A DNA stretch of 64,000 bases from Malaya genurostris. Taxonomy: Eukaryota > Arthropoda > Insecta > Diptera > Culicidae. The notes under the pieces were generated by a model. The model saw only the letters and a program-made list of their open reading frames with translations. It did not search any database and had not been told where the DNA came from. The position numbers and the translations under genes were made by a program. Position 1 is the first letter of the stretch, and the number at the start of each line of letters is the position of its first letter. The stretch is from NCBI RefSeq assembly GCF_030247185.1, contig NC_080571.1, positions 160,542,852 to 160,606,851 on the forward strand. The letters are read 5' to 3'. This document shows, one piece after another, positions 1 to 10,671 of the stretch.

Positions 1-2
1 CC

Positions 3-572
3 CAAGAAGCAATTAAACACATGGCGGAAGGTCTAAAAAATGAAAAAACATCAATTATTCTTCGAGCAGGAACATTCACGGACCTAGATTCAGTGATAAA
101 TAAAGTGCCCGAAGTAAACCCGGCCTGCGAAGAAAAGATACTATTTGCAAAAATGCAAACGAATAAAACGAATATACAGCAAAAAAATAACGGTGAAGGT
201 CGTCAGTTTAAACAACAACCGATACCATTCTTCAATATGCCTTTTCAGCCACGGTTCCGAGCACAGCGTGGTTGGAATAATCAAAACAACCAACAAATGC
301 CTAACCAAGCAAATCAAAGTCAAGGGCGCCAAATAAGACCAAATTTTAACCAATGGCATAACCTGCCTCAACAAATGTTCAGTTACGGACCTTATACTCC
401 GTATCAGCAGTTTTATCAACAAAACCCATATCAATACCAAAATAACTGGAGAAATAATTCCAACACCAATTTCAGCAACGCATATCAAAACAGAAATCTG
501 ATGGTTGCGGAAAACACATCGGAGCTGACGTCTGGTCCCCAAGACGTCGGCCAGCAACGAAGTGCAAATTGA
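3..572 (+). CDS. Gag C-terminal part of the Ty3-type element (partial)
   Basis: The reading frame is open from the left edge of the window, so the start is off-window; a Met codon at 21 is internal rather than a start. The early part is a Gag-like helical region and the rest is very rich in Asn and Gln with scattered Phe, Tyr, Pro and Arg. I see no CCHC zinc knuckle, which is common in some Ty3 lineages; nucleic-acid binding may rest on the basic Asn/Gln tail (inference). The frame overlaps pol by 11 bases and pol lies in the +1 frame relative to gag. Confidence 0.7.
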   Translation, partial: QEAIKHMAEGLKNEKTSIILRAGTFTDLDSVINKVPEVNPACEEKILFAKMQTNKTNIQQKNNGEGRQFKQQPIPFFNMPFQPRFRAQRGWNNQNNQQMPNQANQSQGRQIRPNFNQWHNLPQQMFSYGPYTPYQQFYQQNPYQYQNNWRNNSNTNFSNAYQNRNLMVAENTSELTSGPQDVGQQRSAN

Positions 573-2940
573 ACAATCAAGACAAATCAGAAATGATGAG
601 AATGGATGTGAACCAGAATGTGGGTCACATTCAAGCTCGTTTAACGAATCAAGCAAGCCAGCAATGAAAATATTCAATTGCGAGATAAGTTATACAAATT
701 TTGTAATTTTAAAACTAGACGTCTGTAACAAACCGGTCACACTAATCGTAGATACGGTAGCAGACATCTCTATATTAAAAGAAAGCGCACTAAAGCCAAA
801 TATACTTATTCACATGAATGAGAACTGTATTATAAATGGTGTTACCGAAGGTAAAATGGAAACCGAAGGTAGCACATATGCTAATATTAAACTAAATAAT
901 AATTTAATACCACATAAATTCCAAATAGTTAATGATAAGCTACCCATCTTTACAGACGGAATTCTCGGTAGAGACTTTCTAATAAACTACGAATGCAACA
1001 TATGCCTGAAAACATGTCTAATTACTTTCGAAATAAATAATGAAATCTTCGAAATACCCATTAGAGATAAATTCAAGGAAAAATTTATTATACCACCTAG
1101 ATGCCAAGTAATTAAAGGAATAAAATTAAGAAATATCACTGAGGATAGTGTTATCCTATCCGGTGAAATAAAGCCAGGAGTGAACTACTCAAACGCGCTT
1201 ATCACTCCTGGTGCCCAATATGTAAATATTATGAATACTAGCGATAGTTTCGTACAGATTCCTTTTAATGATTTAATAGAAAAAATCAAAATAATCCCAG
1301 CTATCAACTACGAGGCAGCCGGAAACGAAAATAAAAACTCTAAACAAAAAATTAATCAACGAATACTAGATTTACAAAACCAGATTAATATTAAAAATAT
1401 ACCAATCAATGCTAAAGGTAAATTAATAGACCTATGCTATAGATATAACGACATTTTCGCACTCAAGGATGATCCGTTAAGTGCAAACAATTTCTACAAA
1501 CAAGAAATTAATCTAGAAAATAAATCACCAGTTTACATAAAAAATTACCGAATACCCGAAATCCACAAAGGAGAAATAAATAATCAAATTAATAAGATGC
1601 TTGATGAAAATATTATCCAACCTTCCGTATCCCCGTATAACTCTCCCCTTTTACTAGTACCGAAAAAATCAACTACTGAAAATAAAAAAAGGCTATTAGT
1701 CATTGATTTTCGCCAATTGAACAAAAAAATTATTGCAGATAAATTTCCATTACCAAGAATCGATGAGATACTTGATAATTTAGGTCGAGCAAAGTATTTT
1801 ACGACACTCGACCTGATGTCAGGATTTGATCAGATCGAATTAGAAGAAAACTCAAAAAAATATACAGCATTCTCGAGTTCAACAGGCCACTATGAATTTA
1901 ATAGATTACCTTTCGGACTAAACATTTCACCCAATAGCTTCCAACGTATGATGACAATCGCTCTGAGTGGTTTACCACCAGAGTGTGCGTTCTTGTACAT
2001 TGATGACATCATCGTGGTGGGTTGTTCAATCAACCACCACTTGAAAAATCTAGAGATGGTTTTCCAACAACTCAGGAAATATAATTTAAAACTAAATCCA
2101 GCAAAATGTAATTTCTTCGGAAATGACGTCACATACTTGGGTCATCACATTTCGGAAAAAGGAATTTTGCCAGATCCATCAAAATTCTCAACAATAAAAA
2201 ACTATCCCACCCCAACAAATGCAGATGAAGTCAGGCGATTTGTAGCCTTTTGTAACTACTATCGTCGCTTTATCGAAAATTTTGTCAAAATAGCACACCC
2301 ATTAAACGAACTACTTAGAAAAAATACAAAATTTGATTGGTCGCTCGAATGCGAACAATCCTTTCAAACACTTAAAAATCTACTTTTAACGCCAACAATT
2401 TTACAATTCCCTGACTTCAACAAGAAATTTATTGTAATCACAGATGCTTCCAAAATGGCTTGCGGTGCAGTTCTTGCTCAGACACACGACAATATTGATT
2501 TGCCAATAGCGTACGCAAGTAGATCGTTCACCAGAGGCGAATCAAATAAGTCGACAATTGAACAAGAGCTGACAGCAATCCATTGGGCCATCACGCATTT
2601 TAGACCATATTTATACGGAAGAAAATTTCTTGTCAAGACAGACGACAGACCATTGGTTTATCTGTTTTCGATGAAAAATCCTTCTTCAAAATTAACAAGA
2701 ATGCGTTTAGACCTCGAAGAATTCGACTTCGAAGTAGAATACGTACAAGGTAAATTAAATGTAGGAGCGGACGCGCTCTCTAGGATTAAAATTAACAGAG
2801 ACATGTTAAGTAATATGTCTATTTTAAAGGTTCAAACTAGAGCCGATACAAGGAAACAAAATGAAAAAAATATTATACAGCAAGAGAACAACCTTCTTGA
2901 TTCTCTACATACCGAGCCTGATCAACTAAAAAATATTTGA
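562..2940 (+). pseudogene. pol: Pol: protease, reverse transcriptase, RNase H (Ty3 type)
   Basis: The frame is open upstream of 562, where the first usable codon is GTG, so expression probably relied on a +1 shift from gag. A retropepsin-like segment comes first (about residues 45-150), but its active-site triad reads Asp-Thr-Val instead of Asp-Thr-Gly. RT follows (about 330-560) with the L-D-L-x-S-G-F motif and a Y-I-D-D catalytic box. RNase H (about 610-740) has the T-D-A-S motif. It ends at 2940 where the frame changes by one base near an A-rich run, separating it from integrase. Together with the protease change this argues that the copy is inactive. Confidence 0.85.
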
Positions 2941-2959
2941 ATCAATCGATATAAATGAA

Positions 2960-4327
2960 GTGCATACTATGCCAAAACTAAGTATTGAAAAATCGTCAAC
3001 AAATAATTTAAATGGCCTTAAAATATCAATCAAAAACAAAAATTACAAAAAGGATTTGACTCTAGCGTCATTCACCCGTTGTATACTCACAAATATTAAT
3101 GAAACTCTCGAGAGAATTTTAAACATTATTGAAGAAAAAGCTAATGAATTGATTATTGGAAAAATTGCTCTAGCGCTTTCGAATACAATTTTCAATTTTA
3201 TTAGTTATAATGCTTTTAAGTTAGCAGGTAATAAATATTTGAAATCACTTCAAATAATACTCTATCAACCGCAACGTGAGATAGATGATAAAAACCTAAT
3301 TAACAGAATTATCCAAGAAAACCATGATTCTGCAATTGGCGGACACATCGGAATTAACAGACTCTATCGGAAACTTAAGTGTCATTATATATGGCCAGAT
3401 ATGAAAAAATCCATTGCAAATTATATACATAATTGTATAAAATGCAAAGAAAATAAACACACCTTTAGAATAACAGAAAACTTTATTCAAACACCAACAC
3501 CACAAAAAGCCTTTTCTACAATAGCTATGGACACAATAGGACCATTTACAAAATCAAATTCAGCAAATAGATACGCGCTAACAATTCAATGCGACTTATC
3601 TAAATATATCATCGTGCAACCAATTCCAGACAAGCAAGCAGAAACAATAGCAAAAGCTTTTGTCGAACACTGCATTCTAATATACGGAACCCCGTCTATT
3701 ATACGAACAGATCAAGGAACCGAATATAAAAATGAAGTCTTCCACAAAATTAGCGAATTACTCAAGTTCACTCAAAAATTTTCAACACCGTATCACTCTC
3801 AATCTATTGGAAGTCTAGAGAGAAACCATCGATGTCTGAATGATTACGTAAGACAGTTCGTCAACGAATCACATACTGATTGGGATGACTGGCTGCCTTA
3901 CTACGCATTTTGCTACAATACGACTCCTCACACCGACTTCCCATACACACCTTTTGAACTGATTTTTGGTAGAACAGCATCAGTACCAAACGAATTGAAA
4001 AATCCAGAATTCTTAGAACCGATATATAATTACGACGAATACTACTCGGAATTGAAATACAAATTAAAAGCTGCATCGTTGAAAGCAAACCAACTCACAG
4101 ACAAAATCAAAACTAAACGAAGCTCAAATCAAGAAAATAAATCGAAACCCTCTTCCATTTAGAAAAACGATAAGGTAATGTTAGAAAATCACAATAGAAC
4201 AAAATTAGACAAAATTTACAAAGGCCCTTACATAGTAAAAAATATAGACCACCCAAATGCAATAGTAGAAAACCTAGAAACAAAGCAAACTCATACAGTC
4301 CACAAAAATCAAATTGTTAAATTGTAA
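2960..4327 (+). pseudogene. Integrase of the Ty3-type element
   Basis: The frame is open a little upstream of 2960, consistent with a single-base break from pol. A His-His-Cys-Cys zinc-binding module lies at about residues 115-160 (H-x-H near GGH, then C-x2-C before KENKH). The DDE core follows, with Asp in AMDTIG, Asp in RTDQGTEY and Glu in GSLERNH. A TAG stop lies at 4160-4162, but the same frame continues to 4327 with the GPY/F-type tail (KGPYIV), so the stop truncates the natural C-terminus by about 55 residues. Confidence 0.85.
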
Positions 4328-4517
4328 TCATATACAATAATATTACCACATGCTATACAAAAATTAATTACAACTCTATGGAAAACACGAAATTTTACTC
4401 AAGAACAAATTTTTAAAACTATTATATTTTATATTATATTATATACCATATAATCATACACGTACTTACATCATTACCATAGCATAATCAAATTATATAA
4501 AAATATCGCTATACAAC

Positions 4518-4708
4518 TGTGCATTTTATAACTATTAATCGGAAACGGAATCACCCAGAGCGGTACACTTCTTACCTGTAAGGTTGTTCGTGGTGAAATG
4601 TGCAAAGCAATTCTGTTACAGCTCGCTTGACCTGGTGCAATGATGTCTACCGCAATTTGTCATGGCATACTATACATTCGTTATTATAAACTCCTTTGCA
4701 CCCACACA
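4518..4708 (-). repeat. 3' LTR (191 bp) of the minus-strand LTR element
   Basis: Matches 8340-8530 over its whole length at constant offset 3822; the only differences I see are two bases near 4679-4682 (cgtt versus agct). It ends TG..CA with a TGTG/CACA terminal inverted repeat. Confidence 0.9.
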
Positions 4709-4722
4709 TCCACCCTCTTCTC
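4709..4722 (-). promoter_or_regulatory. Polypurine tract of the minus-strand LTR element
   Basis: On the minus strand the 14 bases before the 3' LTR read gagaagagggtgga, all purine except one T, preceded by a T run. This is where plus-strand DNA priming is expected. Confidence 0.65.
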
Positions 4723-5109
4723 AAAAAAAAAAATGAAATACTAGTTCTCTTAGCTTTACTTCTAATAAATCAAATTAAAAACAAATAAAATAATCTTATA
4801 GGTCGATATACGAGAACTTATGTCAGAGAAGGAATAACGTTTCAGTGTAATCATACAGTTTCACTCAAGTTTTCAGATTTTTCGCAATGCACAGATTTGT
4901 TTTTTAACCTTTGGCATCCCTGGGTGTATCGAGTATATCGAGTATATCCCTTAGTGGTATATCGCTCGGATCCACGATGTAGAATTAACACTACACACTT
5001 CGAAAAAATCCTGTGATTTTATATTTTATCAAATGCACATAAATGGAGCAATTTTACGTGCAAGAACATTCAATATTATACCTAAAATTCCATGACATGA
5101 AATTCATTG

Positions 5110-5205
5110 AAATAAAAAGAAGGTTATGATTGCGACCGCTGTGACTTGAACTGAGAATAATCGGATTACAAAGTACGTCCATTGATCGACTGAGCAACAG
5201 AAGAA
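5110..5205 (-). repeat. Possible tRNA-derived SINE remnant
   Basis: The minus strand reads TTGCTCAGTCGATCAATGG then, about 45 bases on, AGTTCAAGTCACA, which resemble RNA polymerase III A and B boxes spaced as in tRNA-type SINEs. No poly-A or target duplication was found, so this is a weak call. Confidence 0.3.
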
Positions 5206-5241
5206 CACATCTGTATTCATACAGTCTAACCCGCTAGCCGA

Positions 5242-7395
5242 ATGCACACTACAATCAAACTAGTAAAATTCATGCACTACAATCAAACTAGTAAAATATT
5301 AAGCCATTATTTGGAGGCCGCAGAACAAGCCCAAACCAAACGATTTCTTGGTCCATCGTCTAACAGAAGGCCTCCAAGCCCTTGGTGGGACAAAGAGTGC
5401 TCAGGTGCTATACACGCGAAAAAAAATACTTTCAAAACGTTTTTAAAACGAGGATGAGGAACTCTTCAGAATTTTGAAAAATTCTTGTTTTAGAAACCAA
5501 GTACAAAAACATACTTCGAGCCAAGAAATGCAGCTATTAGAGACATTTTGTCGAAGGTTTGTCAATACGACCAGTCGAATGAGGAATCGTTACGTAGGAC
5601 ATGAGAGTGAGGAATACTCGAACAGATGGATATTTGATTTTGCTTCTGTCCGCTCCTCTATAATTGTTACGTAAATGACATTGACAGCTAACCCCATGTA
5701 CACTAAGACAACTGCAAAAACCATTGCAAGATACCTTAGATCACTTGTCCGTTTGGGCTGTTCATCTGGGTATCGAATTCTCTGCGGAAAAAAACGGAGC
5801 TGGTCGTATTTTCAAGAAAGCATGATCCCGCGCAGCTTCAGCTTCATATGATGGGAAGAATTATCCAACAGGTTTTGACTTTCAAATACCTCGGAGTGTG
5901 GTTTGATTCCAAATGCACGTGGGGAGGACACATTAGGTATCTGATAACAAAATGCCAACAAAAAGTAAATTTTCTTCGAAAAACAAAAAACAAGATTTTG
6001 GTGGGGTGCTCATCCGCAAGATCTAATAAAATTGTATCAAACAACGATACTTTCAGTGATGGAATATGGATGCGTTTGTTTTCGTTCCCCTGCAAACTCT
6101 CATATTATCAAACTTGAGCGAATTCAGTACCGTTGTTTGCGAATTGCCTTAGGCTGGATGCATTCGACACATACAATGAGTCTTGAAGTTCTGGCGGGAG
6201 TTCTTCCATTGAAAGATCGTTTTTAGGAGCTTTCATCGCGACTGTTAATAGCATGTGAGGTACTGAATCCCTTAGTTATTAATAACTTCGAAAGGCTAGT
6301 TGAGTTTCAATCTCAAACAAGATTCATGATAGTATATTTTATCCATATGTTACAGGAAATCGACTCTTCAAGATATATTCCTATCCGTCACAGCCTCCTA
6401 AATGTCCCTGACTCAACTTAATTTTTCGACACATCCATGCAGCGTGGAATTCCGGAACACCTACGCTCGATGGAAATCCCAAAAATATTTTCAAGTAAGT
6501 TCAGTCCTATTGACTCTGAGAAAATGTTTTACACGGACGGATCGCGAATTGAAAAAGCGACAGGGTTTGGTATGTTCAACAATAATGTTTCGGCCTCATT
6601 TAGGCTTCAAGAACCTGCATCTGTTTATATAGCACAGTTAGCAGCAGTTCATTATAGTTTGAGTGTAATCGTCACATTATCTCCAAACCATTATTTTCTT
6701 TTCACGGATAGTCTGAGTGCAATTGAAGCCATTCGCTCAAACGCTGCTGGCAAAAATGAATCATTTTTCTTGGGCAAAATAAAACAGTGTCTGAACGACA
6801 TATTGAATAATAATTATCAAATCACTTTAGTTTTGGCTCCCGGTTCATTGTTCCATTCTAGGCAATGAAAGAGTTTGTCCAAACGTGGTGCTTTTGAGGG
6901 TGAAACTCATGAGAGACCAATTGCTTTCAACGAATTATATAGCGCGTCCCGCCAAAGAACACTTGCCAGCAAGCTTCTTGGGATATAGATTATCTGGGTC
7001 GGTGGATGCACTCAATTATTCCTATAATATCGACAAAGGCATGGTTCGGGGGACTGAATGTGAGTAGGGACTTCATTCGTGTGATATCCAGACTCATGTC
7101 CAATCACTGCACATCTCCTTCGAATTGGACTTTCCTAGACTAATCATTGTGCTTATGGCGAAGGTTATCGCGATATTGATCATGTCGTTTGGACATGCGT
7201 GGAGTATCGTGATGTCAGATCTCAACTAATAAATTTCTTGCGTACCCGAGGTAGACTATCCAATGTCCCAGTAATAGTAAATCGCTTGATAAAAACATAC
7301 TAATATGATACTCGAAATGTATTACGTTTAAAGTACTATGTATTGTGGATGCCACGGCGAAGAAAAACTTAAGCATATTGCCTATTAAATAAACT
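5242..7395 (+). pseudogene. I-clade LINE ORF2 remnant (RT end, RNase H) inside the LTR element
   Basis: Conserved I-clade pieces appear in changing frames. Near 5340-5430 is the post-endonuclease segment with a PWWDKECS motif; 5850-6230 is the RT thumb ending THTMSLEVL; 6437-6868 is RNase H with Y-T-D-G-S and F-T-D-S-L. The RNase H position usually Glu (A-E-L-A) reads Gln, a likely loss of a catalytic residue. Part of the RT between about 5680 and 5840 is missing, including the YxDD box. The same family gives the fragment at 27395-28485. I found no target duplication, so it may have been captured by the LTR element rather than inserted later. Confidence 0.75.
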
Positions 7396-8172
7396 TCCTT
7401 TTGTGCGCGACGATTCCGGTCCGCTTATTTAAATTTAAATATTTGCGCGACCTTCCTGGTCCGCTCTGTGATGCGCGATTTCGAGAATCCGCCATTTTTA
7501 TTAAAATTGCGCGACCTTCCTGGTCCGCTTATAATGCGCGAACATAGTGATCCGCTTTTTCATTCATTTCTCTTCGGCCATTTTCTTTTCACAATTGAAC
7601 AATTGAAAATCTGCGTACCAGATAGTGCGATTGTAGCTGAATATTGGTGTATATTTTGAGTTGCCCAATCGGACATATTTTCCGTCGTTTGCCATATTAC
7701 TTTAGTTTAACGCCTTTTTGTGGTCTGGAATTATACACAAAAATATATGCGTGAGATAACTTATAACTGAAATGTACGCGATCTAACGATCCGCTTTACG
7801 ATGCGCGATTATTGAAAATCTGCTCATTATTTTGTTCTTTTTTTTTCATTTGCACGGCCACGTTGCCTGCTCTCTTTGTGCGCGACGTTTTCGGTTCGCT
7901 CGTTTACATTTGAATATTTGCGCGACCTTCCAGATCCGCTATGTGATGCGCGATTTTATGAATCCGCCTTTTTCAATTAAAAAAAAATCGTCAACATTTT
8001 TTTTTAATGTATTTTATTGCGCGACCTTCCTGGTCCGCTTTGATGCGCGACCTTCCTGGTCCGCTTTGATGCGCGACCTTCCTGGTCCGCTTTGATGCGC
8101 GACCTTCTTGGTCCGCTTATGATGCGCGACCTTCCTGGTCCGCTTATGATGCGCGACCATAATGATCCGCTT
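7396..8172. repeat. 26-27 bp minisatellite and dispersed copies
   Basis: The unit tgatgcgcgaccttcctggt followed by ccgctt repeats about six times in tandem at 8026-8172. Single or paired degenerate copies recur at about 7400-7560, 7780-7810 and 7875-7970, separated by unrelated T-rich sequence. It is GC-rich in an AT-rich setting. On the minus strand it lies in the leader just downstream of the primer-binding site. Confidence 0.85.
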
Positions 8173-8274
8173 GTTCCAGTTATTTTCAACGTTACGTAAT
8201 CTCCACCGACGCTTTTTTTCATTTGAAAATGAAAATCTTTGTGCCAATTATTAGAATAATTTTCTGTTGCTTTA

Positions 8275-8377
8275 GGTGATTCCGTTTCCGTTTTGAATAA
8301 CTTTGCTATTCGAATTGCAACTCCTGGCAGGATCGCCATTGTGCATTTTATAACTATTAATCGGAAACGGAATCACC
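8275..8377 (-). promoter_or_regulatory. U5-leader stem enclosing the primer-binding site
   Basis: Bases 8275-8290 (ggtgattccgtttccg) and 8362-8377 are perfect reverse complements over 16 bp. One arm lies inside the LTR, the other in the leader, and the 71-base loop between them contains the primer-binding site. In RNA this would place the PBS in a stem-loop, like the U5-leader stems of retroviruses (analogy, not shown). Confidence 0.6.
8321..8338 (-). promoter_or_regulatory. Primer-binding site of the minus-strand LTR element
   Basis: One base inside the LTR, the minus strand reads TGGCGATCCTGCCAGGAG. TGG at the LTR border is the complement of a tRNA CCA end, and the TGGCGAYC...CAGGA pattern resembles PBSs of insect LTR elements. 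Which tRNA matches was not tested. Confidence 0.65.
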
Positions 8378-8530
8378 CAGAGCGGTACACTTCTTACCTG
8401 TAAGGTTGTTCGTGGTGAAATGTGCAAAGCAATTCTGTTACAGCTCGCTTGACCTGGTGCAATGATGTCTACCGCAATTTGTCATGGCATACTATACATT
8501 AGCTATTATAAACTCCTTTGCACCCACACA
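8340..8530 (-). repeat. 5' LTR (191 bp) of the minus-strand LTR element
   Basis: Second copy of the LTR at 4518-4708, followed on its outer side by the target duplication acaac (8531-8535). On the minus strand it leads directly into the primer-binding site. Confidence 0.9.
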
Positions 8531-8769
8531 ACAACTATATAATTATTATTTTAAAACACTATTTTATGACTATATCCTCGTCACATTTAAAATTATGTTA
8601 TTGTTACTTCTTTACATAAGATTATATCACACAAATTACACTATTTACCATTATACGACAATATAAAAGCAAAATCAAATCCAGGTATTATATCACAGAA
8701 AAGAATCAAAATATTGTAAAACACATTACACTCTACACAATATTGTAAGAGATTTCTTGAGACCAGACC
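8531..8769. other. AT-rich flank, possibly continuing the Ty3-type element
   Basis: This resumes the sequence interrupted by the 4518-8530 insertion. It is AT-rich with no gene; it could be the rest of the Ty3 element's 3' region, but there is no partner LTR in the window to compare. It ends with the 9-bp target site of the next element. Confidence 0.4.
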
Positions 8770-9478
8770 ACAGACTAACAGACAGAACACTCAAATTAGA
8801 TTCTTTAACCATATAAACGGTCATTTCGAATATTCCTTTAGTTGGGACAGTACTCGCATATGTCATGATGGCGCCACGTTACCCTATCAAATACATCCTG
8901 TCTGTCATCTAGACTGTGTTTATTTTTTTCATTTACCAACCGAGTTGCCATTCATACAGAATTACCTGTAATGTATTGATTTGTATACCTCCATGCGAAT
9001 TTCATGCAGGATACAGATTAATTACATATTGCCAAAACTATATACAGAATTGTGCCTACTTCTCATCCTACAACGCAATACAAAATCGAACCCATTTTGT
9101 TACAATATTTACTTGCTTCTGGTCTTAATTTCGGATGAAAATTACCAACACAATCAAAAATAGTCTAGATGAACAACGTTGAGTAAAATAAATGTTTACT
9201 TTCCAACATCGCTAAAAAAGTTAAATATATTATCAACGTACTACAATAATTTTTTGTGACGATTCATTATCAAATATTTTGATGAAATCAGGCAACCCTG
9301 TAAGCAGCTGATCGGTGTTGACAAACGAGGGGAAACCAACTAGTAAAAAACCTTTTACGTAACACAAGGGGTGTACCGATAGTAAATAGTTCGCGCAGTA
9401 CAATATAGGTGGTACTAGTGCATCACGAAAAATGATTTTTATAACAATTCACTCATACTGTCATGTCTGTTGGTCTGT
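8770..9478. mobile_element. MITE-like inverted-repeat element (709 bp, 9-bp target duplication)
   Basis: The left end reads ACAGACTAACAGACAG and the right end, reverse-complemented, ACAGACCAACAGACAT; the repeat is about 20 bp with a few mismatches. The element is flanked by the direct repeat gaccagacc at 8761-8769 and 9479-9487. No open frame exceeds about 70 codons, so it is non-autonomous. The 9-bp duplication suggests a Mutator-like or related superfamily, but the terminal sequence does not let me assign one. Confidence 0.7.
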
Positions 9479-9585
9479 GACCAGACCTTAATTTTTATCA
9501 CACGAAAATAACTCCGTAAACTTCATCATTTTTTTTACGGGAAAGGTGTGGCGGAATTACGAAACCACCACGTTTTCCACGTTAA

Positions 9586-10317
9586 GGTAGCGCTTCGCCG
9601 TGGTCAGGTCGAAGCGAGACAACTCACTGCTTCCTCTTGCTTTATCGCCGAAATTTCACCCTAAATTGCAAATTTCTCCAATACTAACCCGATTCACGAA
9701 AAATCAAAAACACACAATTGTAGGTGAATGATTTTACTATGCATTTGGCGAAAAATATCAGTTAGAAAGCTTTTTTTTCGCGAGATTTCGTGCGAGTTTT
9801 GTTAAACATTTTGTTTTATTTTTTCCTTTTCTCGCTATAAACAACTCGCATATGTAGGGATATGCTACGTTTTCAACAAAGCGTCAAAGCTAGTAACGAT
9901 GAAAATCATTACTGATTTCTCGTTCTATTGAAACATGAATAGTAATTATTTTACAAAGTATTAACACTTACTTACATTTTTACTCATCTATATTCAACGT
10001 TTACGCAGAGAGAACGGAAAACGAAAACAAAAGAAATGTTGTTAGCGTCTACCACATGTGGCATTTTGCACACCCCAATGCATGCGTTGACATTGTGTGC
10101 GTGCGAAAGAATAAGGAAAAACTCATTTATTTTTATAACTCGCACGAAATCTTTCGATAAAAACGTTTATCAGGCACAATTTATATACAAATCGATAGAA
10201 AAATTAATTATCTAGAATCGTATGTTCTTGGAATTTCCGTTTTCTCACAATTTGGGGTGAAGTGCGTGAAACCCCGGGATAGGCAGCGAACTCCCGTGAC
10301 CACGGCGAAGCGCTACC
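9586..10317. mobile_element. piggyBac-like MITE (732 bp, TTAA flanks)
   Basis: Both ends carry a perfect 21-bp inverted repeat starting GGTAGCGCTTCGCCGTGGTC, and both are flanked by TTAA (9582-9585 and 10318-10321), the target of piggyBac transposases. Weaker inverted similarity continues inward (TTCACCCYAAATTG at 9655 and near 10250; gatttcgtgcgagtt at 9783 and near 10145), so the element is partly foldback. It has no transposase frame; movement would need an enzyme supplied elsewhere. piggyBac ends normally begin CCY, so the GGT start makes the superfamily call tentative. Confidence 0.65.
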
Positions 10318-10321
10318 TTAA

Positions 10322-10671
10322 TCCCAATCCACATAATCAGAACGACCTCAACACTACATTTCATTTCGACACAATGTAGATACATTGTAAACGTTTCCGT
10401 TTCCATACATTGTAGCACATTCAGTCTTATGATTTGGTGCATCAGCATTTTACAAATCATATACTTTAAACATTTTACGAGTTGGACCAACATGACCGAA
10501 ATTATGCTTGGTACCAATGACGATCCTCTTTGCTTCAACACTTAAATTGCTTACAGCGCATAAGCAAAGTAACGCAATGAAATCAAACACATTAAACCAT
10601 GCGCGCCGCTGGTGTGGATTTTCCGCCTAGCGCGAAGGAAAATAAATAACTTCAATTGTATTTGTATTGAA
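10322..10671. other. Unassigned spacer
   Basis: No open frame or repeat recognised. It continues the sequence that flanks the piggyBac-like MITE on its left, so it is older than that insertion. Confidence 0.4.

Larger units (their letters stand above)
1..4517 (+). mobile_element. Ty3/mdg4-type LTR retrotransposon, 3' part
   Basis: The order gag end, protease, RT, RNase H, integrase is that of Ty3-type elements. The 5' LTR and most of gag lie outside the window. After the integrase stop at 4327 there are 190 bases of AT-rich sequence, then the target site (4513-4517) of another LTR element, so this element's own 3' LTR is probably interrupted and may continue at 8531. I could not identify the LTR because its partner is off-window. 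The coding part is broken by a frameshift near 2930 and a stop at 4160, so this copy is probably dead. Confidence 0.85.
4518..8530 (-). mobile_element. LTR element without recognisable LTR-element genes, minus strand
   Basis: Two direct copies of a 191-bp sequence bound this interval. Each begins TGTGCATTTT and ends CACCCACACA on the plus strand. The insertion is flanked by the 5-bp repeat acaac (4513-4517 and 8531-8535). Read on the minus strand, the 5' LTR is followed by a TGGCG-type primer-binding site and the 3' LTR is preceded by a purine-rich tract, so orientation is minus. The 3.6-kb interior has no gag, protease, RT or integrase; it holds an I-clade LINE fragment on the other strand and a minisatellite. 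It fits a large non-autonomous (LARD-like) element mobilised in trans. It was inserted into the Ty3 element or its flank. Confidence 0.85.

Noticed and set aside
8026..8172. CRISPR-like array
   Set aside because: Units are contiguous without unique spacers and the DNA is eukaryotic; it is a minisatellite.
8004..8339. 111-codon minus-strand frame starting at the LTR border
   Set aside because: The ATG lies inside the primer-binding site and the second half is the minisatellite; no domain or codon bias. Probably not a gene.
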